Source: Acidocella sp.
GTDB lineage: Bacteria > Pseudomonadota > Alphaproteobacteria > Acetobacterales > Acetobacteraceae
Length of the DNA stretch: 53,890 nt
NCBI GenBank assembly: GCA_027451225.1
Contig: DAIDJU010000134.1
Location: 1 to 53,890, forward strand
Direction: 5' to 3'
Positions 9,346 through 19,246 of the stretch are shown here, one piece after another; position 1 is the first letter of the stretch, and every line of letters begins with the position of its first letter. A program made the translations under genes and the position numbers. The notes under the pieces are model-generated. The model was not told where the DNA came from and did no database searches. It worked only from the letters and a program-made list of their open reading frames with translations.

Positions 9346-11085
9346 ATGAGTGAAGAGAATCTGTACGCCGCCCTGCGCGGCATTGTGCTGCGTGAGCTGG
9401 CCGAGCTGGCCCCCGGCTTGGCCGAAGAGGTGCTGGCGCGCGTCGAGGTGACCCCGACCAAGGACCCGGCGCATGGCGATATGGCGAGCAACGCCGCGAT
9501 GATCGCGGCCAAGCCCGCCGGCAAGAACCCGCGTGAACTGGCTGCGGGGCTGGTCGAGCGCCTGAGCGCGCAGCCGGGCATCGCCAAGGCCGAGGCCGCC
9601 GGGCCGGGCTTCGTCAACCTGACCCTGGCCCCGGAGCTGCTGCTGGCGCAGCTCCCCGTCATCCTCAACGCGGGTGAGGCGTATGGCCAGGGTGCTGCCC
9701 GTGGCCACAAGATCAACGTCGAGTACGTCTCCGCCAACCCCACCGGGCCGCTGCATGTCGGCCATTGCCGTGGCGCCGTGGTGGGCGACGCCCTCTCCAA
9801 CCTGCTGGCCAAGGCGGGGTATGACGTCACCAAGGAATATTACATCAACGATGCCGGGGCGCAGGTGCTGGCGCTCGCGCGCTCGGTTTATGTCCGCTAC
9901 CTCGAGGCGCTGAAGCTCTCGCCGGAAGCCTATATCGAGACCGTGCCGGGCGGCATGCAGTATGGCGGGGCGTATCTCATCCCCATCGGCGAGGCGCTGG
10001 CGGTGCAGTATGGCGACCAGTTCGCGGAAACCCCCGAGGCCAACTGGCTCGACACCTTCCGCGATTTCGCCGTGGACCGGATGATGGACCTGATCCGCGA
10101 GGATCTCGCCGCCCTCGGCGTGGTGCACGACGTGTTCTCCTCCGAGCGCGCGCTGGTGGAAGCCGGTGGCGTGGCGCGCGGGCTGCAAAGCTTGCGCGAT
10201 CAGGGGCTGATCTACCGTGGCATTCTGGAGCCGCCCAAGGGCAAGACGCCGGATGATTGGGAGCCGCGTGAGCAGGAGCTTTTCCGCGCCACCGAATTCG
10301 GCGACGACGTGGACCGCCCGATCGCCAAGTCCGACGGCTCCTATACCTACTTCGCCAACGACATCGCCTACCACGCAGACAAGATGGCGCGCGGCTTCAA
10401 CGCCATGATCGACGTTTGGGGCGCGGACCATGGCGGCTATGTGCGGCGCATGGAGGCGGCGGTGAAGGCCCTGGCTGATGGCCGCCCCGCCCGGTTGGAC
10501 GTGCTGCTTTGCCAGATCGTGCGCGTGATGAAGAACGGCGAGCCGGTGCGCATGAGCAAGCGCGCGGGCACCTTTGTGGAACTACGAGACCTTATCGACG
10601 AAGTCGGGTCGGACGCCGTGCGCTTCCTCATGCTGATGCGCAAATCCGACGCGCAGATGGATTTCGACCTCAACGCCGCCGTGGCGCAGACGCGCGACAA
10701 CCCGGTGTTCTACGTGCAATACGCCCATGCGCGCTGCCGCTCGGTGCTGCGCGCGGCCCCCGAGGTGAACGCGGCGGCGGATCTCTCCAGCCTCGCCGCG
10801 CCCGAGGAGCAGGCCATGCTGCGCCGGCTCATCACCTGGCCGCGTCTCGTCGAGCAGGCAGCCGAGTCGCGCGAGCCGCATCGCGTGGCGTTCTTCCTCT
10901 ACGAGCTGGCGGGGGATTTCCATGCCCTGTGGAATGCCGGGCGGGACAACGCGTCCCTTCGGTTTTTGCAGGAGGACAAGCCGGTTGAGACCGACGCGCG
11001 CATCGCGCTTGTGGCCGCTACAGCGATCGTGCTTCGCTCGGGCCTTGCCGTGCTTGGCGTCAAGCCGGTCGAGGAGATGAGGTAG
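9346..11085 (+). CDS. argS: arginyl-tRNA synthetase
   Basis: VEYVSANPTGPLHVGHCRGAVVGD (HIGH-like), DVWGADHGGYVRRM, MSKRAGTFVELRDL. Confidence 0.97.
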   Translation: MSEENLYAALRGIVLRELAELAPGLAEEVLARVEVTPTKDPAHGDMASNAAMIAAKPAGKNPRELAAGLVERLSAQPGIAKAEAAGPGFVNLTLAPELLLAQLPVILNAGEAYGQGAARGHKINVEYVSANPTGPLHVGHCRGAVVGDALSNLLAKAGYDVTKEYYINDAGAQVLALARSVYVRYLEALKLSPEAYIETVPGGMQYGGAYLIPIGEALAVQYGDQFAETPEANWLDTFRDFAVDRMMDLIREDLAALGVVHDVFSSERALVEAGGVARGLQSLRDQGLIYRGILEPPKGKTPDDWEPREQELFRATEFGDDVDRPIAKSDGSYTYFANDIAYHADKMARGFNAMIDVWGADHGGYVRRMEAAVKALADGRPARLDVLLCQIVRVMKNGEPVRMSKRAGTFVELRDLIDEVGSDAVRFLMLMRKSDAQMDFDLNAAVAQTRDNPVFYVQYAHARCRSVLRAAPEVNAAADLSSLAAPEEQAMLRRLITWPRLVEQAAESREPHRVAFFLYELAGDFHALWNAGRDNASLRFLQEDKPVETDARIALVAATAIVLRSGLAVLGVKPVEEMR

Positions 11086-11087
11086 GC

Positions 11088-11813
11088 TTGCAGGACCCGG
11101 ACGACGATTTTCTCTACCAGCCGCATCGGGAGAGAGGCGAGCGCTTCGACCCCGCCTTGCGCCGCATGGCGCTGGGGGCGGGCGGGGTAACGCTGCTCGT
11201 CATCGTCGTGGCGCTGGGGTGGAGCGGCTTCCGCACCGGGAATTTCGGCCCGCCGCCGGTTATCAACCCGCCGGACGTGCCGCTGCGCGTGGCCCCGGAA
11301 AGCCCGGGCGGGCTGGTGGTGCCGGGGGCCGATGTGCCCATCATGTCCGGCCAGACCGATGCGCAGGCAGCCCCCCAGCTTGCCCCCAGCTCCCAGGGCC
11401 CCGCCGTGGCGCAGCTGGACCAGGCCGCCGGGCTGAACCAGCCGCCGCCGCAACCCGCATTGGCCCAACCGGCGCCCGGCATGGCCCAGCCCGCGCCGCA
11501 GGCGGCGGTCAGCCCGGCCAAGCCCGCCGCTGCTCCGGCCGCGGCGCCCAGCCCCGCCAAGCCCAGCGGCCCGGCGGACGTGCAACTCGCCGCCACGCCG
11601 GACGAGCCTAGCGCTGCCGCCACCTGGGCCAGTCTGCAAAGAAAGTACCCGGATTTGTTGGGGAGCAGGAAACCCGTGATCATTCCCGCCGTGGTTAACG
11701 GCAAGAGCGTCTGGCGCCTGCGCGTCAGCGGCTTCGCCAGCGCCGATGAGGCAAAATCCTTCTGCGCCCAGCTCACCGCCAAGGGTGGGCAATGCGCGGT
11801 GGCGGCGTTCTGA
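11088..11813 (+). CDS. SPOR domain-containing protein (single TM, Pro/Ala-rich linker)
   Basis: TTG start; TM helix near residues 25-45; Pro/Ala-rich linker; C-terminal WASLQRKYPDLLGSRKPVI...WRLRVSGFASADEAKSFCAQLTAKGGQCAVAAF. Confidence 0.85.
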   Translation: MQDPDDDFLYQPHRERGERFDPALRRMALGAGGVTLLVIVVALGWSGFRTGNFGPPPVINPPDVPLRVAPESPGGLVVPGADVPIMSGQTDAQAAPQLAPSSQGPAVAQLDQAAGLNQPPPQPALAQPAPGMAQPAPQAAVSPAKPAAAPAAAPSPAKPSGPADVQLAATPDEPSAAATWASLQRKYPDLLGSRKPVIIPAVVNGKSVWRLRVSGFASADEAKSFCAQLTAKGGQCAVAAF

Positions 11814-12664
11814 TGAAGCCCGTAATCTTAGGCATTTCCGGCCCGGCGCTGACGCCGGATGAGCGCGACCTGTTTCTGGCGCACCGCCCGCGCGGGGTGA
11901 TCCTGTTCAGCCGCAACATCGTGGACTCGGCGCAGCTTGCGGCGCTGATGGCCGATCTGCGCGCCGTCCTGCCGCCGGATGCGGTGCTAATGGTGGACCA
12001 GGAGGGCGGGCGCGTCGCACGGCTGAAGCCGCCGCACTGGCCCGCCCTGCCGCCCGCCGGCAGCCTGCGCACGGCCGAGGAAGCTTTTGCCCATGGCCGC
12101 GCTTTGGGCGTGATGGTGCGCGAGGCGGGCTTCACCAGCACCGCCGCCCCGGTTCTGGATCTGCGGGTGCCCGGCGCGTCGGACGTGGTGGGGGACCGCG
12201 CCATTACCGGCGGCCCGGAAACCGTGGCGGCGCTCGGCGGCGAGATCGCCCGGGGCATTCTGGCCGAGGGCATCATCCCGGTGATGAAGCACATCCCCGG
12301 CCATGGCCGCGCGCTGGTGGACAGCCACGTGGCGCTGCCCCGCGTGCCGGAACTTACCGATGACGATCTGCTGCCCTTCATCCGCAACCGGCATCTGCCC
12401 TGGGCGATGACGGCGCATGTGGTTTACGAATCCATCGACCCCGAACGCCCTGGCACGCTCTCTCCGGTCGTGATCCGCGAGATCATCCGGGGCAAGGTCG
12501 GCTTTACCGGCACGCTGGTGTCGGATGATCTGGCCATGGGCGCGCTCTCCGGCACCAGCCCGGCCGAGCGGGCGGTGGCGGCGCTGGAAGCCGGGTGCGA
12601 CGTCGCGCTTTATTGCCCCGGCGACATGGCGGGCAACCGCGCCGTGCTGGAGGCGTTGGCATGA
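11813..12664 (+). CDS. nagZ: beta-N-acetylhexosaminidase (GH3)
   Basis: ATG overlaps SPOR stop; LMVDQEGGRVARLKPP, KHIPGHGRALVDSHVALP, GTLVSDDLAMGAL. Confidence 0.95.
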   Translation: MKPVILGISGPALTPDERDLFLAHRPRGVILFSRNIVDSAQLAALMADLRAVLPPDAVLMVDQEGGRVARLKPPHWPALPPAGSLRTAEEAFAHGRALGVMVREAGFTSTAAPVLDLRVPGASDVVGDRAITGGPETVAALGGEIARGILAEGIIPVMKHIPGHGRALVDSHVALPRVPELTDDDLLPFIRNRHLPWAMTAHVVYESIDPERPGTLSPVVIREIIRGKVGFTGTLVSDDLAMGALSGTSPAERAVAALEAGCDVALYCPGDMAGNRAVLEALA

Positions 12665-13344
12665 GCACCGGTCTGCTCCTGCTGCTGGCCCTGGCCCCGG
12701 CGATCATCCTGCACGAGCTGGCGCATGGCTATGTCGCGCATCTGCTGGGCGACGACACGGCCAAGAATGCGGGGCGGCTGACCCTCAACCCGCTCAAGCA
12801 TATCGATCCGTTCGGCTCTATCGGCCTGCCGCTGCTGCTGGCACTCGCCCAGCTTGCCACCATCGGGCATATCGAGTTCCTGTATGGCTGGGCCAAGCCG
12901 GTGCCGGTGAACCCGCTGAGGCTCAACATCAATGGCCGGTACGACCCGCGCCGCCTGATGGGCGTGGTGGGCATTGCGGGGCCGGCCATGAACTTCGCCC
13001 TGGCGCTGGCCGCCGGGTTCGCCGTGCATGGCGGGGTGGGGCTGGAGTTCCTGGCCTATTTCATCGAGATCAATCTGGTGCTGGGGCTGTTCAATCTCAT
13101 CCCGCTGCCGCCCATGGATGGCGGACGCGTTGCCGTGGCCGTGCTGCCGCTGCCTCTGGCCATCAAGCTCGCCAGCGCCGAGCGGCTGGGTATTCTGCTG
13201 GTGCTGCTGGTGCTGTTCATCCTGCCCACGGTGCTGGGGCAGTTTGGCATTGTATTCGACCCGTTCCAGGCCGCGATGAGCATGATCCTGCCCTGGGCGG
13301 AGCATCTGGTCCTCGCGCTTACGGGGAATCTCGGTGGAAACTGA
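12661..13344 (+). CDS. site-2 protease (peptidase M50) family protein
   Basis: ILHELAHGYVAHLLGD (HExxH), NLIPLPPMDGGRV, multiple TM. Confidence 0.9.
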   Translation: MSTGLLLLLALAPAIILHELAHGYVAHLLGDDTAKNAGRLTLNPLKHIDPFGSIGLPLLLALAQLATIGHIEFLYGWAKPVPVNPLRLNINGRYDPRRLMGVVGIAGPAMNFALALAAGFAVHGGVGLEFLAYFIEINLVLGLFNLIPLPPMDGGRVAVAVLPLPLAIKLASAERLGILLVLLVLFILPTVLGQFGIVFDPFQAAMSMILPWAEHLVLALTGNLGGN

Positions 13345-14083
13345 AGCCCTCGTCCTGCATCTGGACGGCTATGACGGGCCGCTGGATCTGCTGTTGGAAC
13401 TCGCCCGCACGCAGAAGGTGGACATCGCCAAGATCTCCATCCTGCAATTGGTCGAGCAATTCCTCGCTGTTATCGAGGGTGCGCGACGCGTGCGCCTGGA
13501 GCTGGCCGCCGACTGGCTGGTGATGGCCGCGTGGCTGACCTGGCTGAAATCCCGCCTCTTGGTGCCCCAGTTTGGCGAGCCGGAAGACGCAGAACTGGCC
13601 GCCGAGACGCTGGCGGCAAGGCTCATCGACCTGCAAGCCGTCCGCCAGGCCGCCGCATGGCTCGGGCAGCGCCCGCAGTTGGGCTGGGATGTGTTCCCGC
13701 GTGGCGAGGCGGAGGATTTCACCGAGACCGACCGCTCCAAGTTGAAGCTGGACCTCGCCTCGCTGCTCTCGGCTTATCTGGCCGCGCGCCGCCGTGCGGG
13801 GGGCAAGCAGCGCTACCGGCCCAAGCCGATGGTCTATCTCTCGGTGCGCGAGGCGTTGGAGCGTATCGGCAAGCTGCTGGGCTCGAAGCCGGACTGGGCC
13901 TCGCTGGAGCAATTCCTGCCCGAAGGGCTGGAAGATGGCGTGCCCAAACGCGCGGCCCTCGCGGCGACCTTGATCGCGGGCTTGGAAATGGCCAAAGATG
14001 GCCGCTTGAATTTGCGCCAGGACCAGGAATTCGGCCCGATCCTGGTCCGCAACCGGATGGAGCTTGAGGCAGGCGATGAGTAA
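13334..14083 (+). CDS. scpA: segregation and condensation protein A
   Basis: LHLDGYDGPLDLLLELARTQKVDIAKISI ... LVMAAWLTWLKSRLLVP. Confidence 0.94.
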   Translation: METEALVLHLDGYDGPLDLLLELARTQKVDIAKISILQLVEQFLAVIEGARRVRLELAADWLVMAAWLTWLKSRLLVPQFGEPEDAELAAETLAARLIDLQAVRQAAAWLGQRPQLGWDVFPRGEAEDFTETDRSKLKLDLASLLSAYLAARRRAGGKQRYRPKPMVYLSVREALERIGKLLGSKPDWASLEQFLPEGLEDGVPKRAALAATLIAGLEMAKDGRLNLRQDQEFGPILVRNRMELEAGDE

Positions 14084-14660
14084 CGACATGATCCAGGCCC
14101 TGCGCGTGGCGGAAGCGGCGGTCTTTGCCGCCACCCAGCCGGTTACGCCGCGCATGCTGGCCACGATCCTGCCCGAGACCACCGATATCGACGCCGTGAT
14201 GGGTGCGCTCACCACGGCCTATGCCGAGCGTGGGGTGAATCTGGTGCAGGTGGGCGGCGGCTGGCAGTTCCGCACCGCGCCGGACATTGCGCCCTATCTG
14301 CGCAAGGTGGTGGAGTTGCCGCGCCGTTTGCCGCGCGTGGCGATGGAGACGCTGGCCATCGTCGCTTACCACCAGCCGGTCACGCGCACCGAGATCGAGG
14401 AAATCCGTGGCGCCAGCCTCTCCCAGGCGACGCTCGATCTGCTGCTGGAAAACGCGCTGATCACGCCGAAGGGCCGCAAGGAAACGCCGGGCCGCCCCAC
14501 GCTATGGGCCACCACCCCGGCCTTCTTGGCGCAATTCGGGCTGAACGATCTGCGTGACCTGCCCAAACGCGAGGAACTGCTCATCGACCCCGCCGGCCCG
14601 GCCCCCGCGCCGCAACCGGCCTCGGTGTTCGTCTCCGGCACGGCGGACGAAACGCCATGA
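14076..14660 (+). CDS. scpB: segregation and condensation protein B
   Basis: Overlaps scpA; METLAIVAYHQPVTRTEIEEIRG, KGRKETPGRPTLWATTPAFLAQFGL. Confidence 0.94.
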   Translation: MSNDMIQALRVAEAAVFAATQPVTPRMLATILPETTDIDAVMGALTTAYAERGVNLVQVGGGWQFRTAPDIAPYLRKVVELPRRLPRVAMETLAIVAYHQPVTRTEIEEIRGASLSQATLDLLLENALITPKGRKETPGRPTLWATTPAFLAQFGLNDLRDLPKREELLIDPAGPAPAPQPASVFVSGTADETP

Positions 14661-15325
14661 CCCTGCGCATCACCCGCGAGACGCTGCTGAACGGCACAGT
14701 GCGGGAGATGCAGCGCCACCATGCCAGCACCCACCCGGACATGCACTGGCGCAGCGAGGATGAGATGGCCCGCCTACTGCACCAGGCGCTGGCCGAGCTG
14801 GGGGCGGGGCAGGATCTCTGGGTGTTCGGCTATGGCTCGCTGATCTGGAACCCGGCCTTCGAGTTCGTGGAGAGGCGCTGCGCCCTGCTGCGCGGTTGGC
14901 ACCGGCGCTTCTGCCTGAAGATGTATATGGGCCGGGGCACGCCGGAAAATCCGGGCCTGATGCTCGCACTTGACCGGGGCGGGGCCTGCCGGGGGGTGGC
15001 GTTCCGCATCGAGGCCGCGAAGGTGCCGGAGGAGCTGGGGTTGCTCTGGCAGCGCGAGATGTATGGTGGCTCCTATAATTTCCGCTGGGTCACATTGCAG
15101 TCGGGTGGCGAGAGCTACCGGGCGCTGACCTTCGTGAGCAACCATGAGCATCCGCGCTACACCAGGGAGCTGACGGTGGATCAGGCGGCCCACATCATCG
15201 CCACCGCCAAGGGCGATCTCGGCACCTGCCGGGAGTATCTGGAGAATACCGTCGCGCATTTGCGCCAGCTTGGCGTGCGCGATACGGGGCTGAGCCGCAT
15301 CGCCGCGGCTTTGCCTAAACGTTAG
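14657..15325 (+). CDS. chaC: ChaC-like gamma-glutamylcyclotransferase
   Basis: LWVFGYGSLIWNPAFEFVE, MYMGRGTPENPGLMLALDRGG, YTRELTVDQAAHIIATAKGDLGTCREYLENT. Confidence 0.9.
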   Translation: MTLRITRETLLNGTVREMQRHHASTHPDMHWRSEDEMARLLHQALAELGAGQDLWVFGYGSLIWNPAFEFVERRCALLRGWHRRFCLKMYMGRGTPENPGLMLALDRGGACRGVAFRIEAAKVPEELGLLWQREMYGGSYNFRWVTLQSGGESYRALTFVSNHEHPRYTRELTVDQAAHIIATAKGDLGTCREYLENTVAHLRQLGVRDTGLSRIAAALPKR

Positions 15326-15357
15326 AGCAATATGCGCGTAAGCGCATGAAATTGCTC
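15325..15357. repeat. intergenic hairpin
   Basis: GAGCAAT-ATGCGC-gtaa-GCGCAT-gaa-ATTGCTC; nested dyad starting at the chaC stop codon. Confidence 0.6.
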
Positions 15358-15372
15358 GCTCAACACTAAAAC

Positions 15373-15405
15373 CCCACGCATTCGGCCATTTGCTGAATAC
15401 GTGGG
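15373..15405. repeat. second intergenic hairpin upstream of tatB
   Basis: CCCACGCATTC ... GAATACGTGGG, 11-bp arms with one mismatch. Confidence 0.55.
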
Positions 15406-15424
15406 ACCCTGCTAGCACACCGCA

Positions 15425-15874
15425 ATGTTCGGATTGTCCTGGGGTGAGATCGCGTTGATCATGGCCGTGGCGCTCATCGCCATTGGGCCGAAGGATCTGC
15501 CGATCGCCATCCGCACCGTCACCGGCTTCATCAAGAAGGCCCGTGGCATGGCCGCTGAATTTCAGGGCCATGTCGATGAGATGATGCGCGAGGCCAATCT
15601 CTCGGATGTAAAGACCGAGATCGACAAGCTCCGCCGGTTCGACTTTAAAACCGCCGCCGAGCAGGCCGTGGACCCGGACGGCACGCTGCGCCAGACCGTG
15701 GCCGAGGTGAAGCAGGCCACCGCCGCGCCTGCCGCCGCAATGCCAGCCTACACCCCGCCGCCCGTGGTGGTGGAGGAACCGCCCGAGGCGCCCGATTTCA
15801 TCCCGCCCGATGCCGCCCGCAAACCGCCTGTGCCCGGCTTTATTCCGCCCGGCACCAAGCGCTGGGGATTTTAA
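15425..15874 (+). CDS. tatB: Sec-independent translocase TatB
   Basis: MFGLSWGEIALIMAVALIAIGPKDLPIAIRTVTGFIKKARGMAAEF; adjacent to tatC. Confidence 0.92.
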   Translation: MFGLSWGEIALIMAVALIAIGPKDLPIAIRTVTGFIKKARGMAAEFQGHVDEMMREANLSDVKTEIDKLRRFDFKTAAEQAVDPDGTLRQTVAEVKQATAAPAAAMPAYTPPPVVVEEPPEAPDFIPPDAARKPPVPGFIPPGTKRWGF

Positions 15875-15877
15875 GTG

Positions 15878-16663
15878 ATGGCCGACGCCAAGCCTGAAGA
15901 AGATCAGATCGACGATAAGGAAATGCCGCTGCTGGAGCATCTGGCGGAGCTGCGCCGCAGGCTGATCTGGTCGGCGCTGGCTTTCATCGTGGCGTTCCTC
16001 GTCTGCTACCATTTCGCGCCCAGGATCTACGAGTTCCTCGCCGCCCCGCTGGCCCATGCGCTGGAGGCGCGGGGCGAGAAGCCGGAGTTGATCTACACCG
16101 CGCTGTACGAGGCGTTCTTCACTTATGTGAAGGTCTCGGTCTTCGCCGCCGCGTTCATCTCCTTCCCCGTTGTGGCCTCGCAGCTTTGGCTGTTCATCGC
16201 CCCGGGGCTGTATAAGCGCGAGAAACGGGCCTTGCTGCCGTTCCTCATTGTCACGCCGATCCTGTTCTTCGCGGGTGGGGCGCTGGCTTACTACGTGTTC
16301 TTCCCCGTCGCCTGGAAGTTCTTCCTCTCCTTCCAGCAGATGACCGGCGGGGTGGAAATCTCGCTGATGGCCCGGGTGAGCGATTACCTGGATATCGTGA
16401 TGAAGCTGATCTTCGCGTTCGGGCTGTCGTTCGAGCTGCCGGTGCTGCTCACGCTGCTGGGCAAGGTCGGCATCATCAACGCCGCCTCGTTGCGCAAATA
16501 TCGCCGTTACGCCTATGTCGGCTGCTTTATCCTGGCCGCCGTCATGGCCCCGCCGGATGTGCCCTCCCAGGTGCTGATGGCCAGTTTGCTGATTTTCCTG
16601 TTCGAAATCTCGGTCTTCTCGGTGAAATGGGTCGAGCCAAAGATGGACGCTGACAATGCATGA
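15878..16663 (+). CDS. tatC: Sec-independent translocase TatC
   Basis: [17 protein letters not shown]; multiple [26 protein letters not shown]. Confidence 0.96.
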   Translation: MADAKPEEDQIDDKEMPLLEHLAELRRRLIWSALAFIVAFLVCYHFAPRIYEFLAAPLAHALEARGEKPELIYTALYEAFFTYVKVSVFAAAFISFPVVASQLWLFIAPGLYKREKRALLPFLIVTPILFFAGGALAYYVFFPVAWKFFLSFQQMTGGVEISLMARVSDYLDIVMKLIFAFGLSFELPVLLTLLGKVGIINAASLRKYRRYAYVGCFILAAVMAPPDVPSQVLMASLLIFLFEISVFSVKWVEPKMDADNA

Positions 16664-17927
16664 CATAAAGACGATTCGTGATGACGCCGCCGGGTTCGAC
16701 GCCGGATTGGCCCGCCGTGGCATCCTGCCGGTCTCCAAGGAGCTGCTGGAACTGGACGAGCAGCGCCGCGCCGCCCTGGCCAAGCAGCAGGATTTGCAGG
16801 CCAGCCGCAACGCCCTGGCCAAGCGCATCGGCGAAGCCAAGCGCGCCAAGGCCGACACGGCCGAGCTGGAAGCCGAAGGTGCCAAGATCCGTGCCGAGAT
16901 GGAGGCGCTGGACGCCGAAGGCCCGCGCCTCGACGCCCTGCTGCGCGATATGCTCTCCAAGATCCCCAATCTGCTCGACGGCGCCGTGCCCGAGGGCAAG
17001 GATGAGAGCGAGAACAAGGTGCTCAAGCACTGGGGCGAGAAGCGCGACTTCGCCTTTCCGGTGAAGCAGCATTTCGAGCTGGGCGAGGCGCTGGGGCTGA
17101 TGGATTTCTCCGGCGCCGCCAAACTCGCCGGCGCGCGCTTTACCGTGCTCAAGGGGCAGCTTGCCCGGCTGGAACGCGCGCTGGGGCAGTTCATGCTGGA
17201 CGTGCACACCGCCGAGCATGGCTATTCCGAGACCACCGTGCCGCTGCTGGTGAACGACGCCACAATGTTCGGCACCGGCCAGCTGCCGAAATTCGCCGAG
17301 GATCTGTTCCGCACCACCGATGGCCGCTGGCTGATCCCCACCGCCGAGGTCTCGCTGACCAATCTCGTCTCCGGCGAGATCCTGCCCGCCGCCAAGTTGC
17401 CGCTGCGCGTGACGGCGCTCACCCCCTGTTTCCGCTCCGAGGCCGGGTCCGCCGGGCGCGATGTGCGCGGCATGCTGCGCCAGCACCAGTTCGCCAAGGT
17501 GGAGCTGGTCAGCATCACCACCCCCGAGGAGTCCGAGGCCGAGCATGAGCGCATGACCCGTGCCGCCGAGACGATCCTGGAGCGCCTGGAACTGCCCTAC
17601 CGCCGCGTGCTGCTCTGCGCTGGCGATACCGGCTTCTCGGCGGCCAAGACCTACGACCTTGAAGTCTGGGTGCCGGGGCAGGAGACGTATCGCGAGATTT
17701 CCTCCTGCTCCAACACCCGTGCCTTCCAGGCCCGGCGCATGAACGCCCGCTACCGTGCTGGCGAGGGCAAGCCCGATTTCGTGCATACGCTCAACGGTTC
17801 GGGCGTGGCGGTGGGCCGCGCGCTCATCGCGGTGCTGGAGAACTACCAGAACGAGGACGGCTCCATCACCATCCCCACCGTGCTGCGCCCCTATATGGGC
17901 GGGCTCGAAAAAATCTCCGCGGCCTGA
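16656..17927 (+). CDS. serS: seryl-tRNA synthetase
   Basis: Overlaps tatC; coiled-coil N-terminus; [49 protein letters not shown]. Confidence 0.97.
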   Translation: MHDIKTIRDDAAGFDAGLARRGILPVSKELLELDEQRRAALAKQQDLQASRNALAKRIGEAKRAKADTAELEAEGAKIRAEMEALDAEGPRLDALLRDMLSKIPNLLDGAVPEGKDESENKVLKHWGEKRDFAFPVKQHFELGEALGLMDFSGAAKLAGARFTVLKGQLARLERALGQFMLDVHTAEHGYSETTVPLLVNDATMFGTGQLPKFAEDLFRTTDGRWLIPTAEVSLTNLVSGEILPAAKLPLRVTALTPCFRSEAGSAGRDVRGMLRQHQFAKVELVSITTPEESEAEHERMTRAAETILERLELPYRRVLLCAGDTGFSAAKTYDLEVWVPGQETYREISSCSNTRAFQARRMNARYRAGEGKPDFVHTLNGSGVAVGRALIAVLENYQNEDGSITIPTVLRPYMGGLEKISAA

Positions 17928-18031
17928 CACGTTTTCAAGTTACTCTTTGTCATCAATGGGTAACCGGGTAACCGGGACAGCCCATCCGTAAAAAGCTATA
18001 GGCGTGGCCGGTTTATGGGGAGACAAAGAGC

Positions 18032-19246
18032 GTGGCGGAGTCGGTCGGGCAGCGCAGAGGGTTCGGAAAACGCTGGATTTTCTTGGGTCTGGCGGTGCTG
18101 CTGGGCTTGTTTATCTGGTGGCGGCATAGCGGCAACGTGCCGCAGAGCCGTGGCGGCGGTGGAATCGCGGTTGGGGTAGCCAAGGCGGTTTCCGGCTCCA
18201 TGCCGGTGACGTTGGACGAGCTCGGCACCGTCACCCCCGTCACCACCGTCACCGTGCTCCCGCAGATCAGCGGCTACATCACCCAGGTGGCCTTCACCGA
18301 GGGGCAGGATATCACCGCCGGGCAGTTCCTGGTGCAGATTGACCCGCGCCCCTACCAGATCCAGCTCGAGCAGTATCAGGCCGCCCTGGCCAAGGACAGC
18401 GCTTCCCTGGCCCAGGCGCGCTCGGACCTCTCCCGCTACACGAAGCTGGCGGCGCAGGACAGCATTTCGGCGCAGACGGTGGCCGACCAGCAATTCCTCG
18501 TGGCGCAGGACGAAGCCGCCACCAAATCCGACCAAGCGAATATCGACAGCGCCAAGCTGGACCTCGTCTATTGCCACATCACCTCGCCGATTTCCGGGCG
18601 GGTGGGCCTGCGCGAGGTTGATCTCGGCAATTACGTCACTGCCAGCAGCTCCACCGGCTTGGCGGTCGTCACTAGCGTCTCGCCCACCACGGTCATCTTC
18701 TCGGTCTCGCAGACGGATCTCGCCCCCGTGCTCACGCGGCTGGGCCAGGGGGCGAAGCTCACCGCCGCCGCCTATTCCAGCGATGACAGCACTAAGCTCG
18801 AGGACGGCACGCTGGAGGCCGTGGACAGCCAGATCGACACCTCCACCGGCATGGTCAAGCTGCGCGCCAACTTCGCCAATGCCGACGGCCAGCTCTTCGC
18901 CAATGAATTCGTCAACGTGCACCTGCTGGTGAACACGCTGCAAAACGCCACGCTGGTGCCCAGCACGGCGGTGCAGAGCGGCGCGCCCGGTACATATGTG
19001 TACGTGGTGCAGCCGGACAGCACGGTGAAGGTGCAGACCGTCACCACCGGGCCGACGGATGGCACCAACACCGTCATCGCCAAGGGCGTCGCCCCCGGCG
19101 ATGTGGTGGTAACCGATGGTATCGACCGCCTTTCCGACGGCATGAAGGTGCAGGTTGCCACCTTGCCGACCGCCGCCGGGCAGGGCGGCGTGAAGACCGC
19201 GCAATCGCAGCATCGCCGACACAATAACAACACTGCCGCGCAGTGA
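18032..19246 (+). CDS. mdtA: RND efflux periplasmic adaptor subunit (MdtA-like)
   Basis: N-terminal [67 protein letters not shown]; directly upstream of RND permeases. Confidence 0.9.
   Translation: MAESVGQRRGFGKRWIFLGLAVLLGLFIWWRHSGNVPQSRGGGGIAVGVAKAVSGSMPVTLDELGTVTPVTTVTVLPQISGYITQVAFTEGQDITAGQFLVQIDPRPYQIQLEQYQAALAKDSASLAQARSDLSRYTKLAAQDSISAQTVADQQFLVAQDEAATKSDQANIDSAKLDLVYCHITSPISGRVGLREVDLGNYVTASSSTGLAVVTSVSPTTVIFSVSQTDLAPVLTRLGQGAKLTAAAYSSDDSTKLEDGTLEAVDSQIDTSTGMVKLRANFANADGQLFANEFVNVHLLVNTLQNATLVPSTAVQSGAPGTYVYVVQPDSTVKVQTVTTGPTDGTNTVIAKGVAPGDVVVTDGIDRLSDGMKVQVATLPTAAGQGGVKTAQSQHRRHNNNTAAQ

Noticed and set aside
11341-11580. Pro/Ala-rich repetitive DNA
   Set aside because: Periplasmic linker of the SPOR protein; low-complexity coding sequence, not a DNA repeat element
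14774-17209. 811-aa minus-strand ORF across chaC-tatB-tatC-serS
   Set aside because: Spans several convincing plus-strand genes and has no recognisable domain; shadow ORF
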